Shown here in pieces: positions 25,071 to 34,028 of a DNA stretch of 40,521 nt. Within the stretch, counting starts at the first letter, position 1; every line of letters begins with the position of its first letter. The notes beneath the pieces were generated by a model. The model was not told the origin of the DNA and made no database searches. It saw only the letters and a program-made list of their open reading frames with translations. The stretch spans positions 1 to 40,521 of the forward strand of contig SICP01000013.1 in assembly GCA_009691415.1 (NCBI GenBank). Reading direction: 5' to 3'. The DNA comes from Candidatus Margulisiibacteriota bacterium. Lineage in GTDB: Bacteria > Margulisbacteria > Marinamargulisbacteria > SXXA01 > SICP01. A program made the translations under genes and the position numbers.

Positions 25071-26207
25071 TCACACAATTTTTACGGCAGAAAAGCCGCC
25101 ATAAGGAGACTTAAAGTTGGTGACTTGCCCTTTAAAAAGACGCGCGCCCATTAATTCAATTTCACCATCATAGGTATAGACCCGCACATCATATTTATAG
25201 TCTTCTGGGCCAGAGTCGGTGGCAATAGCAATCGTTTTAGGAGTGACATACGTTTGGGCAAGTGAGTTCCCATCAACAATCTTTTGAAACGCAGTACGCG
25301 TAATACTAGCGCCTTTGTAGACGCCTTTGCTGCCATAAGCTTGGGCGGGTTTAAAGAAAAGTTGTTTACGTTTTTGCCATATATGATCGGCATTTTCGGC
25401 CGTTACAAGCTGTGTTTCTGGTATCATGTGGCGTACGGATTCTGGTAAAAATCCAGGCGTCGAAAAGTCAATCAAGCGCGATTTATCTGAGAGTAGAGCA
25501 AAGGCATTTGGAGAAGGCGAAAGACAGATTGTATGGGCTTGATAGGCCTGTTTAAGTCGCTGCGACAGGGGCTCAGACAGTAGAAAATCACAATATCGAT
25601 TATAAATTAAATCGTATTTCTCCGGCTCACACGACACCACATCAACAATATTAGCCTGCCATCCCCAGCTCTCAAATAGAGCCTTGAAAATCAAAAACTC
25701 AAAATACGTTTTTTGTGTTTCAGGAGTCTCATCAATAATGGCTACTTTGACAGAAATAATCGATTTTCCAGAGTTTATAAGTTCGGCTTCAAAATGCAGA
25801 CGAAGTCGGTCAAAATACTCCGTTTGGAAGTGTTCCTCATGATAAGACTGCAATAGCGACACAATAGGCCCTGCAGCAGCATTGGTATTAATCTCAAGCA
25901 GCCTAGGACCCTCATCTGTAATATAAAAATCAAAGGCAGTGACGGCACTGTACGCTTCGTCTAAACGGCCATTCCAAGCCGGATTCTCAGCTAAGCATTT
26001 TTCCCGATACGTACGTTGTGATGTAGCAGTATAAATTGCACGAACACAGTCTTGCATAGCATTAAAATCGGTTTGAGAAATGGAGACAATAGAATTGGAA
26101 ATAAATAACTCTGGAATCAGTGCGATACCTGGTTCCGAGAGAGGAAAAGAAGTTGAAACGAAGCCTTTGAAATGATCTGAAAAACAAGTTCTGTCGGGAT
26201 GACGCAT
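25071..26207 (-). CDS. ATP-grasp-like protein of unknown substrate
   Basis: A 378-residue cytoplasmic protein. Two parts suggest ATP-grasp enzymes: FDFYITDEGPRLLEINTNAAAG near residues 90-112 (EiN-type metal ligands) and, in the C-terminal third, LFFKPAQAYGSKGVYKGASI (Lys and Gly-rich ATP loop) with YDVRVYTYDGEIELMGARLF. The order, with the EIN-like block in the N-terminal half, is unlike standard ATP-grasp ligases, so the assignment is tentative. No known pathway genes adjoin. No clear ribosome binding site precedes the ATG at 26207. It ends a long same-strand run but has its own candidate promoter. Confidence 0.6.
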   Translation of the reverse strand: MRHPDRTCFSDHFKGFVSTSFPLSEPGIALIPELFISNSIVSISQTDFNAMQDCVRAIYTATSQRTYREKCLAENPAWNGRLDEAYSAVTAFDFYITDEGPRLLEINTNAAAGPIVSLLQSYHEEHFQTEYFDRLRLHFEAELINSGKSIISVKVAIIDETPETQKTYFEFLIFKALFESWGWQANIVDVVSCEPEKYDLIYNRYCDFLLSEPLSQRLKQAYQAHTICLSPSPNAFALLSDKSRLIDFSTPGFLPESVRHMIPETQLVTAENADHIWQKRKQLFFKPAQAYGSKGVYKGASITRTAFQKIVDGNSLAQTYVTPKTIAIATDSGPEDYKYDVRVYTYDGEIELMGARLFKGQVTNFKSPYGGFSAVKIV

Positions 26208-26214
26208 AAAAAGT

Positions 26215-26243
26215 AAACTACTATTCTTTCGCTATTCTTTCAA
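26215..26243 (-). promoter_or_regulatory. Candidate promoter for the ATP-grasp-like gene
   Basis: On the minus strand TTGAAA (26238-26243), a 17-nt spacer and a weak TAGTTT (26215-26220). The -35 is good and the -10 poor. It lies about 8 bases before the start codon, so any transcript would have almost no leader. Confidence 0.3.
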
Positions 26244-26269
26244 TTTTCTTTCAGTCCGCTCTGCTGTAT

Positions 26270-26788
26270 CTATACAATCAGGCATAACCTTGGCAATATC
26301 GAAAACTCAACACGTTTTGCATCCCCCATAAACGTGCTAAGACGCGTTGTCTGCACCACAGTTAAAACAGAAACCAAAATGAAAATACACGCTTTGACTT
26401 TATGTTTTTTTGCCAACCCATTGAAATCTATGGGTAAGTGAGAAACGGCCCAAATCATCAACGTTGAAACAAAGAGGGCGAGAGAAATAAGCGCGGAAGC
26501 GATAATCAATGTAGCCTGCACATTGTTTCCTAATAAAATAGCTATGCCCACACCTACCGATGAGGCGCTAAGAAAACATCGTAAATGCACATGCTTATTA
26601 AATAAATTTAAAGAAAAGAGGGCGCCCATAGTAACCAAAAGCGAAGACAGGCTGATAAAAAAAGAATCAACTTTTATCTTTAAGATCCATGCGAAAAATG
26701 GCCACAGGGACTGTAAAAATATGGGGGCCAATGTCAACGAAATAAGCGCTGAAAATACTATGCGTTCAAATGATTTTGAGGGATTCAT
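26270..26788 (-). CDS. Membrane protein of unknown function
   Basis: A 172-residue protein with about five hydrophobic segments (IVFSALISLTLAPIFLQSLW, SFFISLSSLLVTMGALFSL, VGVGIAILLG, ATLIIASALISLALFVSTLM, KACIFILVSVLTVVQT). The ORF track starts at 26887, inside the upstream gene; the ATG at 26788 (MNPSKSFERI) gives a normal membrane-protein N-terminus and a 23-nt overlap with the RluA-like gene end. No family recognised and no motif seen. Confidence 0.65.
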   Translation of the reverse strand: MNPSKSFERIVFSALISLTLAPIFLQSLWPFFAWILKIKVDSFFISLSSLLVTMGALFSLNLFNKHVHLRCFLSASSVGVGIAILLGNNVQATLIIASALISLALFVSTLMIWAVSHLPIDFNGLAKKHKVKACIFILVSVLTVVQTTRLSTFMGDAKRVEFSILPRLCLIV

Positions 26789-27617
26789 AAATTTTTCTAA
26801 TTCGGTACCGCTTGCCTTTCCAAAAAAAGTTATACCCAAACGCCGTAAGCCCCAAGGCTTGGCCTGGGAGTTCAACTTTCCCGCCATAAAGAGAATCTCC
26901 CAAAATAGGCGATAAATATCGGGACGCGTGAAGGCGAATTTGATGACGTCGGCCTGTAAAAATCATCACCCCGTACGTCACAATCGTATCCGAAACATCA
27001 CGTAAAATAAATAAACTATGCGCTATTTTCCCCTCATCTTCGATATAAGCTTTGTCCCTAAACGTCACTGTGTCCCGTATCCGAAGGCAGGTAGCTGGTT
27101 TTTCTATTTTCTCTACTTTTGCAACATAATATTTTCCAATCTTGCGATCCGCCATCAGTTTAAAAAGATCTTTTTCGGCCTGTTTGTGTTTAGGGAAAAG
27201 CACGAGGCCGTTCACCATAAAATCCAAACGCGTAATGGCAACCGGTACATAGGTGTTCCCAAGCGATTTATAATATTGGCCGACGCCATAACTCAAATTA
27301 TTTTGCGTGTGAGACCGATCTGCAACCGTCGTAATACCAGCGGGTTTATCTACCACCATCCAATCGTCTGTTTCTTCGACAATCTGAGAAGGGGAAAATC
27401 GATAGGTTTTGTGTTGTGTAGCGCTGATATAGACAATAAGTGTTTGGCCTTTTATGACAGGGTGTATTGCATCCGTAATACGTTTTTTCTCTAACCACAC
27501 ACCACCAGATTCCAACGCTTTTAGTGCGCCTTCATCAAGATGTTGAGAGAGAAGTTCGTTTACAGTGGTATCTGTTTTGGCGGTGATAAAATATTTTCTG
27601 GCATTTCTAAACGCCAT
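26766..27617 (-). CDS. RluA-family RNA pseudouridine synthase
   Basis: Isomerises uridine to pseudouridine in RNA; 283 residues. An N-terminal S4-like segment (VNELLSQHLDEGALKALESG) precedes the catalytic domain. VVDKPAGITT near residue 91, the catalytic-Asp motif ITRLDFMVNGLVLFP near 125-140 (HRLD is usual; here TRLD) and FTGRRHQIRLHASRYLSPIL, then GDSLYGG, are the RluA hallmarks. The RNA target cannot be told. The ATG follows the upstream stop (TAG) with no gap, suggesting translational coupling. Confidence 0.9.
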   Translation of the reverse strand: MAFRNARKYFITAKTDTTVNELLSQHLDEGALKALESGGVWLEKKRITDAIHPVIKGQTLIVYISATQHKTYRFSPSQIVEETDDWMVVDKPAGITTVADRSHTQNNLSYGVGQYYKSLGNTYVPVAITRLDFMVNGLVLFPKHKQAEKDLFKLMADRKIGKYYVAKVEKIEKPATCLRIRDTVTFRDKAYIEDEGKIAHSLFILRDVSDTIVTYGVMIFTGRRHQIRLHASRYLSPILGDSLYGGKVELPGQALGLTAFGYNFFWKGKRYRIRKIYESLKII

Positions 27618-28571
27618 CTAAGAAGTAATTTCGGCAATATGAAAAAGGGCATCGCCTTTAGAAACGAGAGGGAGTTCGGTTTGTCCAATAATAAGGCCAG
27701 ATGCTTTGGCATGCACAGCATGATTGTGTACGCCGAAAGGATCAGTAATGTGACCTAATAAATCACCATATACCACCCAATCTCCCAATTTTTTTTCGAC
27801 ATTTAAGATGCCGCTTTGCGGTGCGCGTGTCCAATTGCTCCCGACCGAAATAATCGGAGCACTAGGTTTTTTTCTGGGGAGGTGCGAAATCATCCCATAG
27901 GTAGACATGACAGACAAGATGCCTTCTAGACCCTGCTGAATAGACGTTTCGTCAAAACGCAATGCCTCACCCGCCTCATACACCAAAAGCGGAATGCCAA
28001 GCTTGTAGCATGTCTGTCGTAATGACCCGCGAATTAAGTCAGAATTAATAACCAACGGTGATCCAAATGACAAGGCCAATTTTTTTATTTCGGCATTATC
28101 CAGACATGCGCGTATTTGAGGAATATTGTTTCTATGGACTGCTGCTGTATGGAGATCAATGACCATGTCACATTTTTTGACAATTTCATTGGTAAATAGA
28201 TAGGCCAACTTTGCGGCAAGAGACCCTTTTTTAGAACCAGGAAAGCTTCGGTTGAGTTCTCGTCGGTCCATAAAATAGCGTGACCGGTTATTAAATCCAA
28301 AGACATTTACAATAGGAACGGCAATCAGTGTGCCATGAATGGTTTTATGTTTTAGGTGCACAAGCAGGCGTTTGATAATGTCTATGCCATTGAGCTCATC
28401 CCCATGAACAGCTGCCGATACCAATAGGGTAGGTCCCTCTTTCTTGCCCCTGATGACTTCAACCGGAATATTCATATCCGTGTAGTCATACAACTTGGCT
28501 ATCTTAAGCTGTATGATTTTTCGTTCACCCGGGGCAATTTCTGTACCGCTAATTTTTAAGAGGGACGCCAT
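27618..28571 (-). CDS. Succinylglutamate desuccinylase/aspartoacylase-family (M14-like) deacylase
   Basis: A zinc-dependent amidohydrolase/carboxypeptidase-fold protein of 317 residues. AAVHGDELNGIDIIKRLL holds the zinc HxxE, and CDMVIDLHTAA the third zinc His; LLVYEAGEALRFDE carries the catalytic Glu region. The C-terminal domain from about residue 235 (APQSGILNVEKKLGDWVVYG, then KGDALFHI) is a beta-barrel seen in AstE/ASPA-like proteins. The substrate is unknown and no amino acid pathway genes adjoin. It sits between lemA and the RluA-like gene. Confidence 0.88.
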   Translation of the reverse strand: MASLLKISGTEIAPGERKIIQLKIAKLYDYTDMNIPVEVIRGKKEGPTLLVSAAVHGDELNGIDIIKRLLVHLKHKTIHGTLIAVPIVNVFGFNNRSRYFMDRRELNRSFPGSKKGSLAAKLAYLFTNEIVKKCDMVIDLHTAAVHRNNIPQIRACLDNAEIKKLALSFGSPLVINSDLIRGSLRQTCYKLGIPLLVYEAGEALRFDETSIQQGLEGILSVMSTYGMISHLPRKKPSAPIISVGSNWTRAPQSGILNVEKKLGDWVVYGDLLGHITDPFGVHNHAVHAKASGLIIGQTELPLVSKGDALFHIAEITS

Positions 28572-28580
28572 AAGTTGAAA

Positions 28581-29150
28581 CTAAAACGCTACTTTAGGGG
28601 TTTCTTTTGCTTCTTTTTGCATTTCAAAGCGGTCTTTTTTCTCTAAATGCATCAGACCCGCAACAAAACTATTTGGGAACACACGAAGTTGCTTATTGTA
28701 ACCAGTGACCAAGTCATTGAAGCGCATACGTTCTACTGACAGTCTATTCTCAGTACCGGCCAATTCGTCCATCAATCGGTTAAAACTTTCACTAGATTTA
28801 AGTTGAGGATATTGTTCAACAACGACTAACAACCTAGAAAGCGCAGACTCCATTTGAGTGGAGGCCTTAATTTTTTGGTCTACTGATTTAGCGCCAGCCA
28901 TTTTGGCACGTGCCTCAGCAATACCTAAAAAGACTTTTTGTTCCTGACCTGCAATCCCTTTCACCGTATTGATCAAGTTAGGAATTAAGTCATACCGACG
29001 TTGTAGTTGGTTTTCGACTTGTGCCCAAGCGTTATCAATATTTTCTTGAGTGCGGACAAAATCATTACGAGATTTAACGCCCCAGTAAAGAACTAAAACA
29101 ACCAAGCCAATTACTACATGCCACTTATATTTACTCATAAATTCGTTCAT
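28581..29150 (-). CDS. lemA: LemA family protein
   Basis: A 189-residue membrane-anchored helical protein: an N-terminal helix (HVVIGLVVLVLYWGV), then the family block NAWAQVENQLQRRYDLIPNL. Other LemA marks are VKGIAGQEQKVF, EQYPQLKSSESFNRLMDELA, and FNDLVTGYNKQLRVFP. GGAG lies seven bases before the ATG at 29150. It is followed upstream by a TPM-domain gene, a common pairing for LemA. The exact function of this pair is not established. Confidence 0.95.
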   Translation of the reverse strand: MNEFMSKYKWHVVIGLVVLVLYWGVKSRNDFVRTQENIDNAWAQVENQLQRRYDLIPNLINTVKGIAGQEQKVFLGIAEARAKMAGAKSVDQKIKASTQMESALSRLLVVVEQYPQLKSSESFNRLMDELAGTENRLSVERMRFNDLVTGYNKQLRVFPNSFVAGLMHLEKKDRFEMQKEAKETPKVAF

Positions 29151-29180
29151 AGTGTTGCTCCTTTTAAATAAAAAATAAGT

Positions 29181-29924
29181 TTACCAACTACCGCTCGATC
29201 CACCACCACCTGACGATCCACCCCCGAATCCTCCAAAACCACCAGAGCCTCCGAAATGACCACCATCAGAACCTCTGCCACCACCGAAAGTATTGGCTAA
29301 AAGCATAAAAAATACAAGCTGCCGAAACCCAGGACTCACAATCATCGCAACAATAATCAGGCCTAATAAAATAGCTGCACCAATAGGTGACCCTCGTTTT
29401 CCAGGAACCCTCTGCTGCTGCACACCGGCATCGCCAATATCTAGTGAAAGATGGTTAGCATCGGCAATAATTTTGGCAATACTAAGATGCCCCGCCGCAA
29501 TTCCCTGAGACGCATTTCCTGCTTTAAAATAGGGCACAATTTGTTGCCTAATAATATCACCCACGCGACCATCCGGAAGCGTACCTTCTAAGCCATAACC
29601 TACTTCAATACGTACTTTTTTTTCTTTCATCGCCAAAATCAAAAGCACGCCGTTATCTTTTCCCTTCTGACCAATGCCCCATTGTTTAAACGTAGCTATA
29701 GCCGCTTCTTCAATACTACTATCCCCAATACTAGGGACTACCAGCGTTGCAATTTGAATGCCCGATTGATCCTGAATTTTTTTAGAAACAGCTTCGCATA
29801 GGGCACGGTTTTCGGCAGACATGATATGGGCGACATCAGTCACATACCCTTGATTACTGGGGGCTTGAAATCCACATAATATAAAAAAAGAAGCCGCGCA
29901 GACCACCCATTTTTTAAGCATCAT
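29181..29924 (-). CDS. TPM-domain (YgcG-family) membrane protein
   Basis: A 247-residue exported protein. An N-terminal signal (KKWVVCAASFFILCGF) is followed by a TPM domain at about residues 25-160: VTDVAHIMSAENRA, QSGIQIATLVVPSI, KDNGVLLILAMKEKKVRIEV and GYGLEGTLPDGRVG. A membrane helix (PIGAAILLGLIIVAMIV) follows, then a Gly/Ser-rich tail (GGFGGFGGGSSGGGGSSGSW) typical of the family. It neighbours lemA, the common arrangement. Its start overlaps the upstream gene's stop by 4 nt. Confidence 0.92.
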   Translation of the reverse strand: MMLKKWVVCAASFFILCGFQAPSNQGYVTDVAHIMSAENRALCEAVSKKIQDQSGIQIATLVVPSIGDSSIEEAAIATFKQWGIGQKGKDNGVLLILAMKEKKVRIEVGYGLEGTLPDGRVGDIIRQQIVPYFKAGNASQGIAAGHLSIAKIIADANHLSLDIGDAGVQQQRVPGKRGSPIGAAILLGLIIVAMIVSPGFRQLVFFMLLANTFGGGRGSDGGHFGGSGGFGGFGGGSSGGGGSSGSW

Positions 29925-30538
29925 ATGCGATCAATAACCTCCACTAAAGAGGCTAATTCGATCAGATAATCCGAGATAGATCCCGACGCTGCCCGAACTG
30001 TAGGAAGCGATAGGGAGAATTCTTTCGACACTTTATCTACAAGCGCACCGTTGTCGGCGGGGACTTCAATAGACTGAAGATGTAAAAGCCCTGATAAAAG
30101 AGTCATAACACTTGAAATAGACTCGGGAATCAAGCTTTTCTGAGGCTGAGATTCTAGTAAATAAGCTGATCGCAATTTCAATAATGTGCTTCTCAAAACA
30201 AACTCGCATTCATGACGCAGATGCGCCGTAGCAAGTACAACATCTTTTAGTGCGTCTGGGCCAAACAATAAAACACGGGTGCGTTTCATGTCCAAAAATT
30301 CCATTGGAAACACATCCAAAGACGCCATGATTTCGTACATGCTAAACAACGTATATTGCACCCCAAATGAAAGTTTTGGTGGAGTAAATCTTTGAGGCTT
30401 TAACACTTGCGGCGAAATATCTTTCAAAATAATGAGTAACCGCAAAGAAGCTTTATCTAGAGACGCGCCATATTGATAGACAGATATTAAATTTTCTTTA
30501 TAAAATTCTTGAAGAGCCTGGATTAATTTAGAGGTCAT
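29921..30538 (-). CDS. Unknown protein, possibly nucleotidyltransferase-like
   Basis: A 205-residue, mostly helical protein. The N-terminal stretch ENLISVYQYGASLDKASLRL, then LIILKD, resembles the G-S...D-hydrophobic-D region of nucleotidyltransferase folds, although the usual G-S-x-A/R-G pattern is not complete; the call is weak. No signal peptide or membrane helix. It is joined to the TPM gene by a 4-nt stop/start overlap, and lies 10 nt after the DsbD-like gene, so it belongs to the same run as lemA. Confidence 0.55.
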   Translation of the reverse strand: MTSKLIQALQEFYKENLISVYQYGASLDKASLRLLIILKDISPQVLKPQRFTPPKLSFGVQYTLFSMYEIMASLDVFPMEFLDMKRTRVLLFGPDALKDVVLATAHLRHECEFVLRSTLLKLRSAYLLESQPQKSLIPESISSVMTLLSGLLHLQSIEVPADNGALVDKVSKEFSLSLPTVRAASGSISDYLIELASLVEVIDRI

Positions 30539-30548
30539 AGAAACTCCT

Positions 30549-32447
30549 TTAGTTGAGTGCTGATTTAAGATTGTTTTGCGTTAAAATTTGGGGCAAAATA
30601 ACAGGCTCTTTTCCAGGTGCATAATACACGTAAAGTGGAACCCCGCTACGATTTAAGGACTGTAAATATTGCGTGATTTCTTTATCTTGATTTGTCCAAT
30701 CCGCCACAAGATAAGCAATCCCTTTCTCTTTTAAAAGGTTCTGAACTGCAGGCGTTTTTAAAACCAGTCGCTCATTGACCTGACAAGTGAGACACCACGC
30801 TGCTGTCACATCCACTAGAACAGGTTGATTCGAGGCACGTAAAGTAGCCAGAGTCGCAGAAGAAAAAGGTGTAACGGTAGAAACGGATACATTTAATTGC
30901 ATCACCAATACCCATATCAACCATACGGAACTTAAGTACATCGGAACCGCCAATATTTTCTTGAAAGTCACCATCCACATGCCAGGCTTTGGAATCCATT
31001 TTAAAGTAGCAGGTATAAAGCTCAAGGCAAGATAAGGGGCCGCAATACCCAACCCTAAACTCATAAAAATGACCAACGCCGTAAACGGTGACTGAGACAA
31101 AGCTACCCCAATAGCCGTAGCCATAAAAGGAGCCGTACAAGGCGTCGCAACCAATGTTGCAACTAAGCCCGTCATAAAACTACCCAAAAGGCTTTCGGAT
31201 TGAAGCCATGGCTTCATTGACTTTGACGACGTTTTAACCAGCCAATTGCGTCCAGGCATTTGTAGTACATCCGAAAACATGAGTCCAATCAAAAGCATCA
31301 GCACTGCCATACAGCCTACAAAAATAGGGGACTGCATTTGAAATCCCCAGCCAATATAGTGACCACTCTTTTTCAAAAGAATAAGCGTCCCAGAAAGTGC
31401 TAACATACTGACTAGAATCCCCATCGTATAAGCAATGCCATGCAAGCGAACAATCAAAGGCCGTTCGTTTTTTTGTTTTGCTAGAGATAATGTTTTAAGC
31501 GATAAAACAGGCAGGACACACGGCATCAAGTTAAGAAAAATGCCTCCCAGAAATGCAAATGCAATCGTAAGCGCAATTTTGCGTGCATGTTGAAAACTAG
31601 CCCCAGGAATAGCAATGGCCTGCGTTGTTGGGGTAACCGAAATCCAAAATGTCGAAATGTCCCCGTCGCGATACGTCAATTTTAGAAGTCCCTTAAAGGG
31701 CACTCTATTCGACTGCTGAGAACCAGCACTCCACAACACCAGCTTGTCTGATTTAAGGTTCCAATGCCACACTTCTGTGACAGGGATAGAAACCCCCGAT
31801 TCTGGAAAAAAATCAGCCTCTCTCAGTTTGTCAGTATCCAGTTTTTCGACAGGAAAAGACAGCATAATATAACGCCCATCTTCGTAAATATTTCCAGTAG
31901 ACTTCAATGCTTTAGGAAGCTGTTTTTGTGTTTTTTCAAGAGAAGCTAATTCTACGTGTTTCTCTTTTCCGGGAAGTACCAAATGTATCCGGCCCTTGAG
32001 ATTTGCAGATTGCGGAATACAGCTCTCCTGACAAATGAGCCACTTGGCTTCAGCCCCTAGATTCAACGAGTCTCCCACGGTAAGCGTCGGACTTAAATGA
32101 ATCCGCGCCATCGCAATCACTTCATCTGTATAGCCATAATTTAAAAACGTCCCTGTTCTAAAAGAAGTTGGGGCAGGCCACAATACCGCATCCACCGTGA
32201 CACCTTTTGGTAAAGTCCAGTTTATTTTGACTGGCAGACCATTATCCCCTGGATTTTGCCAATACGTATGCCACCCTTTTTCTAACGTCAATCGAATGCC
32301 AATCCAAGCGGTTTGTCCCGGAGACATCTGCGAAAACTCCGTTACAATTTCAGCGGTGCTTTTGGGCACGACAGGAAGATCTGCATAACTAAAAGAATAA
32401 AAGAAAAACGAAAAAAGCAGTGCGCCTAAAATACGTTTAATTAGCAT
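30549..32447 (-). CDS. DsbD-like thiol:disulfide interchange membrane protein
   Basis: A 632-residue protein that would carry electrons from cytoplasmic thioredoxin to periplasmic thiols. After a signal peptide (MLIKRILGALLFSFFFYSFSYA) comes a DsbD N-terminal-type domain with the CQESC cysteine pair (AKWLICQESCIPQ, residues about 138-150). A membrane core with two cysteine motifs (NLMPCVLPVLSLK and ATPCTAPFMATA) follows, then a thioredoxin domain with AAWCLTCQVNERL near 575. The ORF track starts 24 codons earlier, over rsmD; the ATG at 32447 begins the signal peptide. Divergent from rsmD across about 66 bases. Confidence 0.92.
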   Translation of the reverse strand: MLIKRILGALLFSFFFYSFSYADLPVVPKSTAEIVTEFSQMSPGQTAWIGIRLTLEKGWHTYWQNPGDNGLPVKINWTLPKGVTVDAVLWPAPTSFRTGTFLNYGYTDEVIAMARIHLSPTLTVGDSLNLGAEAKWLICQESCIPQSANLKGRIHLVLPGKEKHVELASLEKTQKQLPKALKSTGNIYEDGRYIMLSFPVEKLDTDKLREADFFPESGVSIPVTEVWHWNLKSDKLVLWSAGSQQSNRVPFKGLLKLTYRDGDISTFWISVTPTTQAIAIPGASFQHARKIALTIAFAFLGGIFLNLMPCVLPVLSLKTLSLAKQKNERPLIVRLHGIAYTMGILVSMLALSGTLILLKKSGHYIGWGFQMQSPIFVGCMAVLMLLIGLMFSDVLQMPGRNWLVKTSSKSMKPWLQSESLLGSFMTGLVATLVATPCTAPFMATAIGVALSQSPFTALVIFMSLGLGIAAPYLALSFIPATLKWIPKPGMWMVTFKKILAVPMYLSSVWLIWVLVMQLNVSVSTVTPFSSATLATLRASNQPVLVDVTAAWCLTCQVNERLVLKTPAVQNLLKEKGIAYLVADWTNQDKEITQYLQSLNRSGVPLYVYYAPGKEPVILPQILTQNNLKSALN

Positions 32448-32513
32448 AGAAAAATAGTCTAGCACAGCCAAAAAATACTGGCCACTCAACACACTATTAC
32501 GGCATAATAAGAC

Positions 32514-33071
32514 ATGCATATTATCTCGGGCCGTTACAAAGGCCTGTCTCTATCGTATCCCACCAACCAGAAGTTTAGGCCCACGCAAAATCGTGTTCGC
32601 GAAGCCCTCATGAGTATACTCAGACCTGTCCTTCAAGAAGCAGCTGTTCTGGATCTTTGTTGTGGGACAGGGGGGCTTGGTTTAGAAGCCCTTTCACAAG
32701 GCGCAGCAACGGTCATATTCGTCGATCAAGACATTCAATATGCAAAAGAAAATATACAAAAAATCATCTCAAAATATCCGGATGCAAAACACACGATTAC
32801 CGTTGTAAAAGCCAGTCTCTCCGTTTTTTTTGATAGACACAAAACCCCCGTCGATATCATCCTACTAGATCCACCCTGGCAGAAGACAGATCTTTACCAC
32901 CTTGCGTTGAAGCACATAGATCAATTTGATATACTCTCACCCAATGGCGTTCTGGTGTGTGAACACCATAAATCAACGCCGATGATACCCACATTACGAT
33001 TACATATTTTGTCTGTTCATACCTATGGTGACACCGCGATAACCATCTTAAAAAGAAACGAGACCCCATGA
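32514..33071 (+). CDS. rsmD: 16S rRNA (guanine966-N2)-methyltransferase
   Basis: Methylates G966 of 16S rRNA; 185 residues, the usual size. IISGRYKGLSLSYP at the N-terminus, RPTQNRVREALMSIL, the SAM-binding loop LDLCCGTGGLGLEALSQGA near residues 46-64, and the catalytic DPPW motif (ILLDPPW near 117-123) are all present. It starts the rsmD-coaD run; this gene order is common in bacteria. It is divergent from the DsbD-like gene. Confidence 0.95.
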   Translation: MHIISGRYKGLSLSYPTNQKFRPTQNRVREALMSILRPVLQEAAVLDLCCGTGGLGLEALSQGAATVIFVDQDIQYAKENIQKIISKYPDAKHTITVVKASLSVFFDRHKTPVDIILLDPPWQKTDLYHLALKHIDQFDILSPNGVLVCEHHKSTPMIPTLRLHILSVHTYGDTAITILKRNETP

Positions 33072-33559
33072 AAAAAGCCATTTATCCAGGAAGTTTTGAC
33101 CCCATCACCAATGGCCATATTGACGTATTAAGACGCGCCAGTCGGGTGTTTGATGAAGTCCATATTGCCGTCATTCAAAATCCAGAGAAAAATTCATTTT
33201 TCACCATAGAAGAACGCATCGAGCACCTTCAAGAATTATTTCGAAGTGAGCCAGAAATTCAAATCGAAGGCTTCAAAGGTCTCTTGGTAGATTATGCAAA
33301 AAAGAAAGATATCTACACCATTATAAGAGGGCTTCGCGCCGTATCGGATTTTGATTTCGAATTCCAAATGGCACTCACAAACCGCAACCTAGAATCTAAA
33401 ATAGATACTGTTTTTCTCATGACTGACGAAAAATATTCTTATCTCAGTTCTAGCCTCGTGCGGCAATTGGCAAAATTAAACGGCCCCATCGGACAATTTG
33501 TACCCGATTTAATCGAACAAGCCCTGCGCGAAAAGTGCAAGGCACAAAAAGGACACTAA
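33068..33559 (+). CDS. coaD: Phosphopantetheine adenylyltransferase
   Basis: Fourth step of coenzyme A synthesis: transfers AMP to 4'-phosphopantetheine. It is 163 residues, the normal size. KAIYPGSFDPITNGHIDVLR holds the nucleotidyltransferase T/HxGH motif; IRGLRAVSDFDFEFQMALTN and KYSYLSSSLVRQL (ISSS-type motif) are family blocks. Its ATG overlaps the rsmD stop (ATGA), so the two are coupled. Confidence 0.97.
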   Translation: MKKAIYPGSFDPITNGHIDVLRRASRVFDEVHIAVIQNPEKNSFFTIEERIEHLQELFRSEPEIQIEGFKGLLVDYAKKKDIYTIIRGLRAVSDFDFEFQMALTNRNLESKIDTVFLMTDEKYSYLSSSLVRQLAKLNGPIGQFVPDLIEQALREKCKAQKGH

Positions 33560-33560
33560 T

Positions 33561-34028
33561 ATGGACGAAATCTTTGGCCTTATCGACTCATTAGAAGCGA
33601 CGATCTTAGAAGGGAAAAAACTTCCCTTCTCAGACAAAGTCATTCTAGAAGAACATAAAATTTTAGAGTTGGTAGATAAAATTAGACTCATCATTAAAAC
33701 CAATGGCAGTATCGTCAAACGATCTGTCGATCTCACCAAACGCTCAGAATCCGAAAGTATTGCCCAAGAAATGATCGAGCCAAAAGTAGTGATTCCCCAA
33801 ACACCCACAGCCCGCGCGCAGTCAGACAAAGATCTCCAAGAAGCCAAACAAGAAGCCGAAAAAATAAAAGCCGGTGCCCACGAATACGCAGACTACGTCA
33901 TGGCCAATCTCCAGCTACTCGTCACCAAGATGCAAACCAATCTCGTCAAAGCAGAAAAAACAATTACAGACAGCCGAGCACTCCTAGAAAGAAATCCCAA
34001 ATCACCCAACGAAGGTCGCCAATCATGA
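33561..34028 (+). CDS. Coiled-coil protein of unknown function between coaD and rph
   Basis: A 155-residue charged protein with no family that I can name firmly. The N-terminal part ([20 protein letters not shown]) is helical with a short [20 protein letters not shown] block. The middle is polar (PQTPTARAQ), and the C-terminal half ([20 protein letters not shown]) is a likely coiled coil, reminiscent of ATP-synthase b-like or DivIVA-like tails. AGGA lies before the ATG. It is one base after the coaD stop and overlaps rph by 4 nt, so it is clearly part of the operon. No membrane helix. Confidence 0.7.
   Translation: MDEIFGLIDSLEATILEGKKLPFSDKVILEEHKILELVDKIRLIIKTNGSIVKRSVDLTKRSESESIAQEMIEPKVVIPQTPTARAQSDKDLQEAKQEAEKIKAGAHEYADYVMANLQLLVTKMQTNLVKAEKTITDSRALLERNPKSPNEGRQS

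Noticed and set aside
32448-32519. N-terminal extension of the DsbD-like gene in the ORF track
   Set aside because: It would run over the rsmD start and put 24 residues before an otherwise typical signal peptide.
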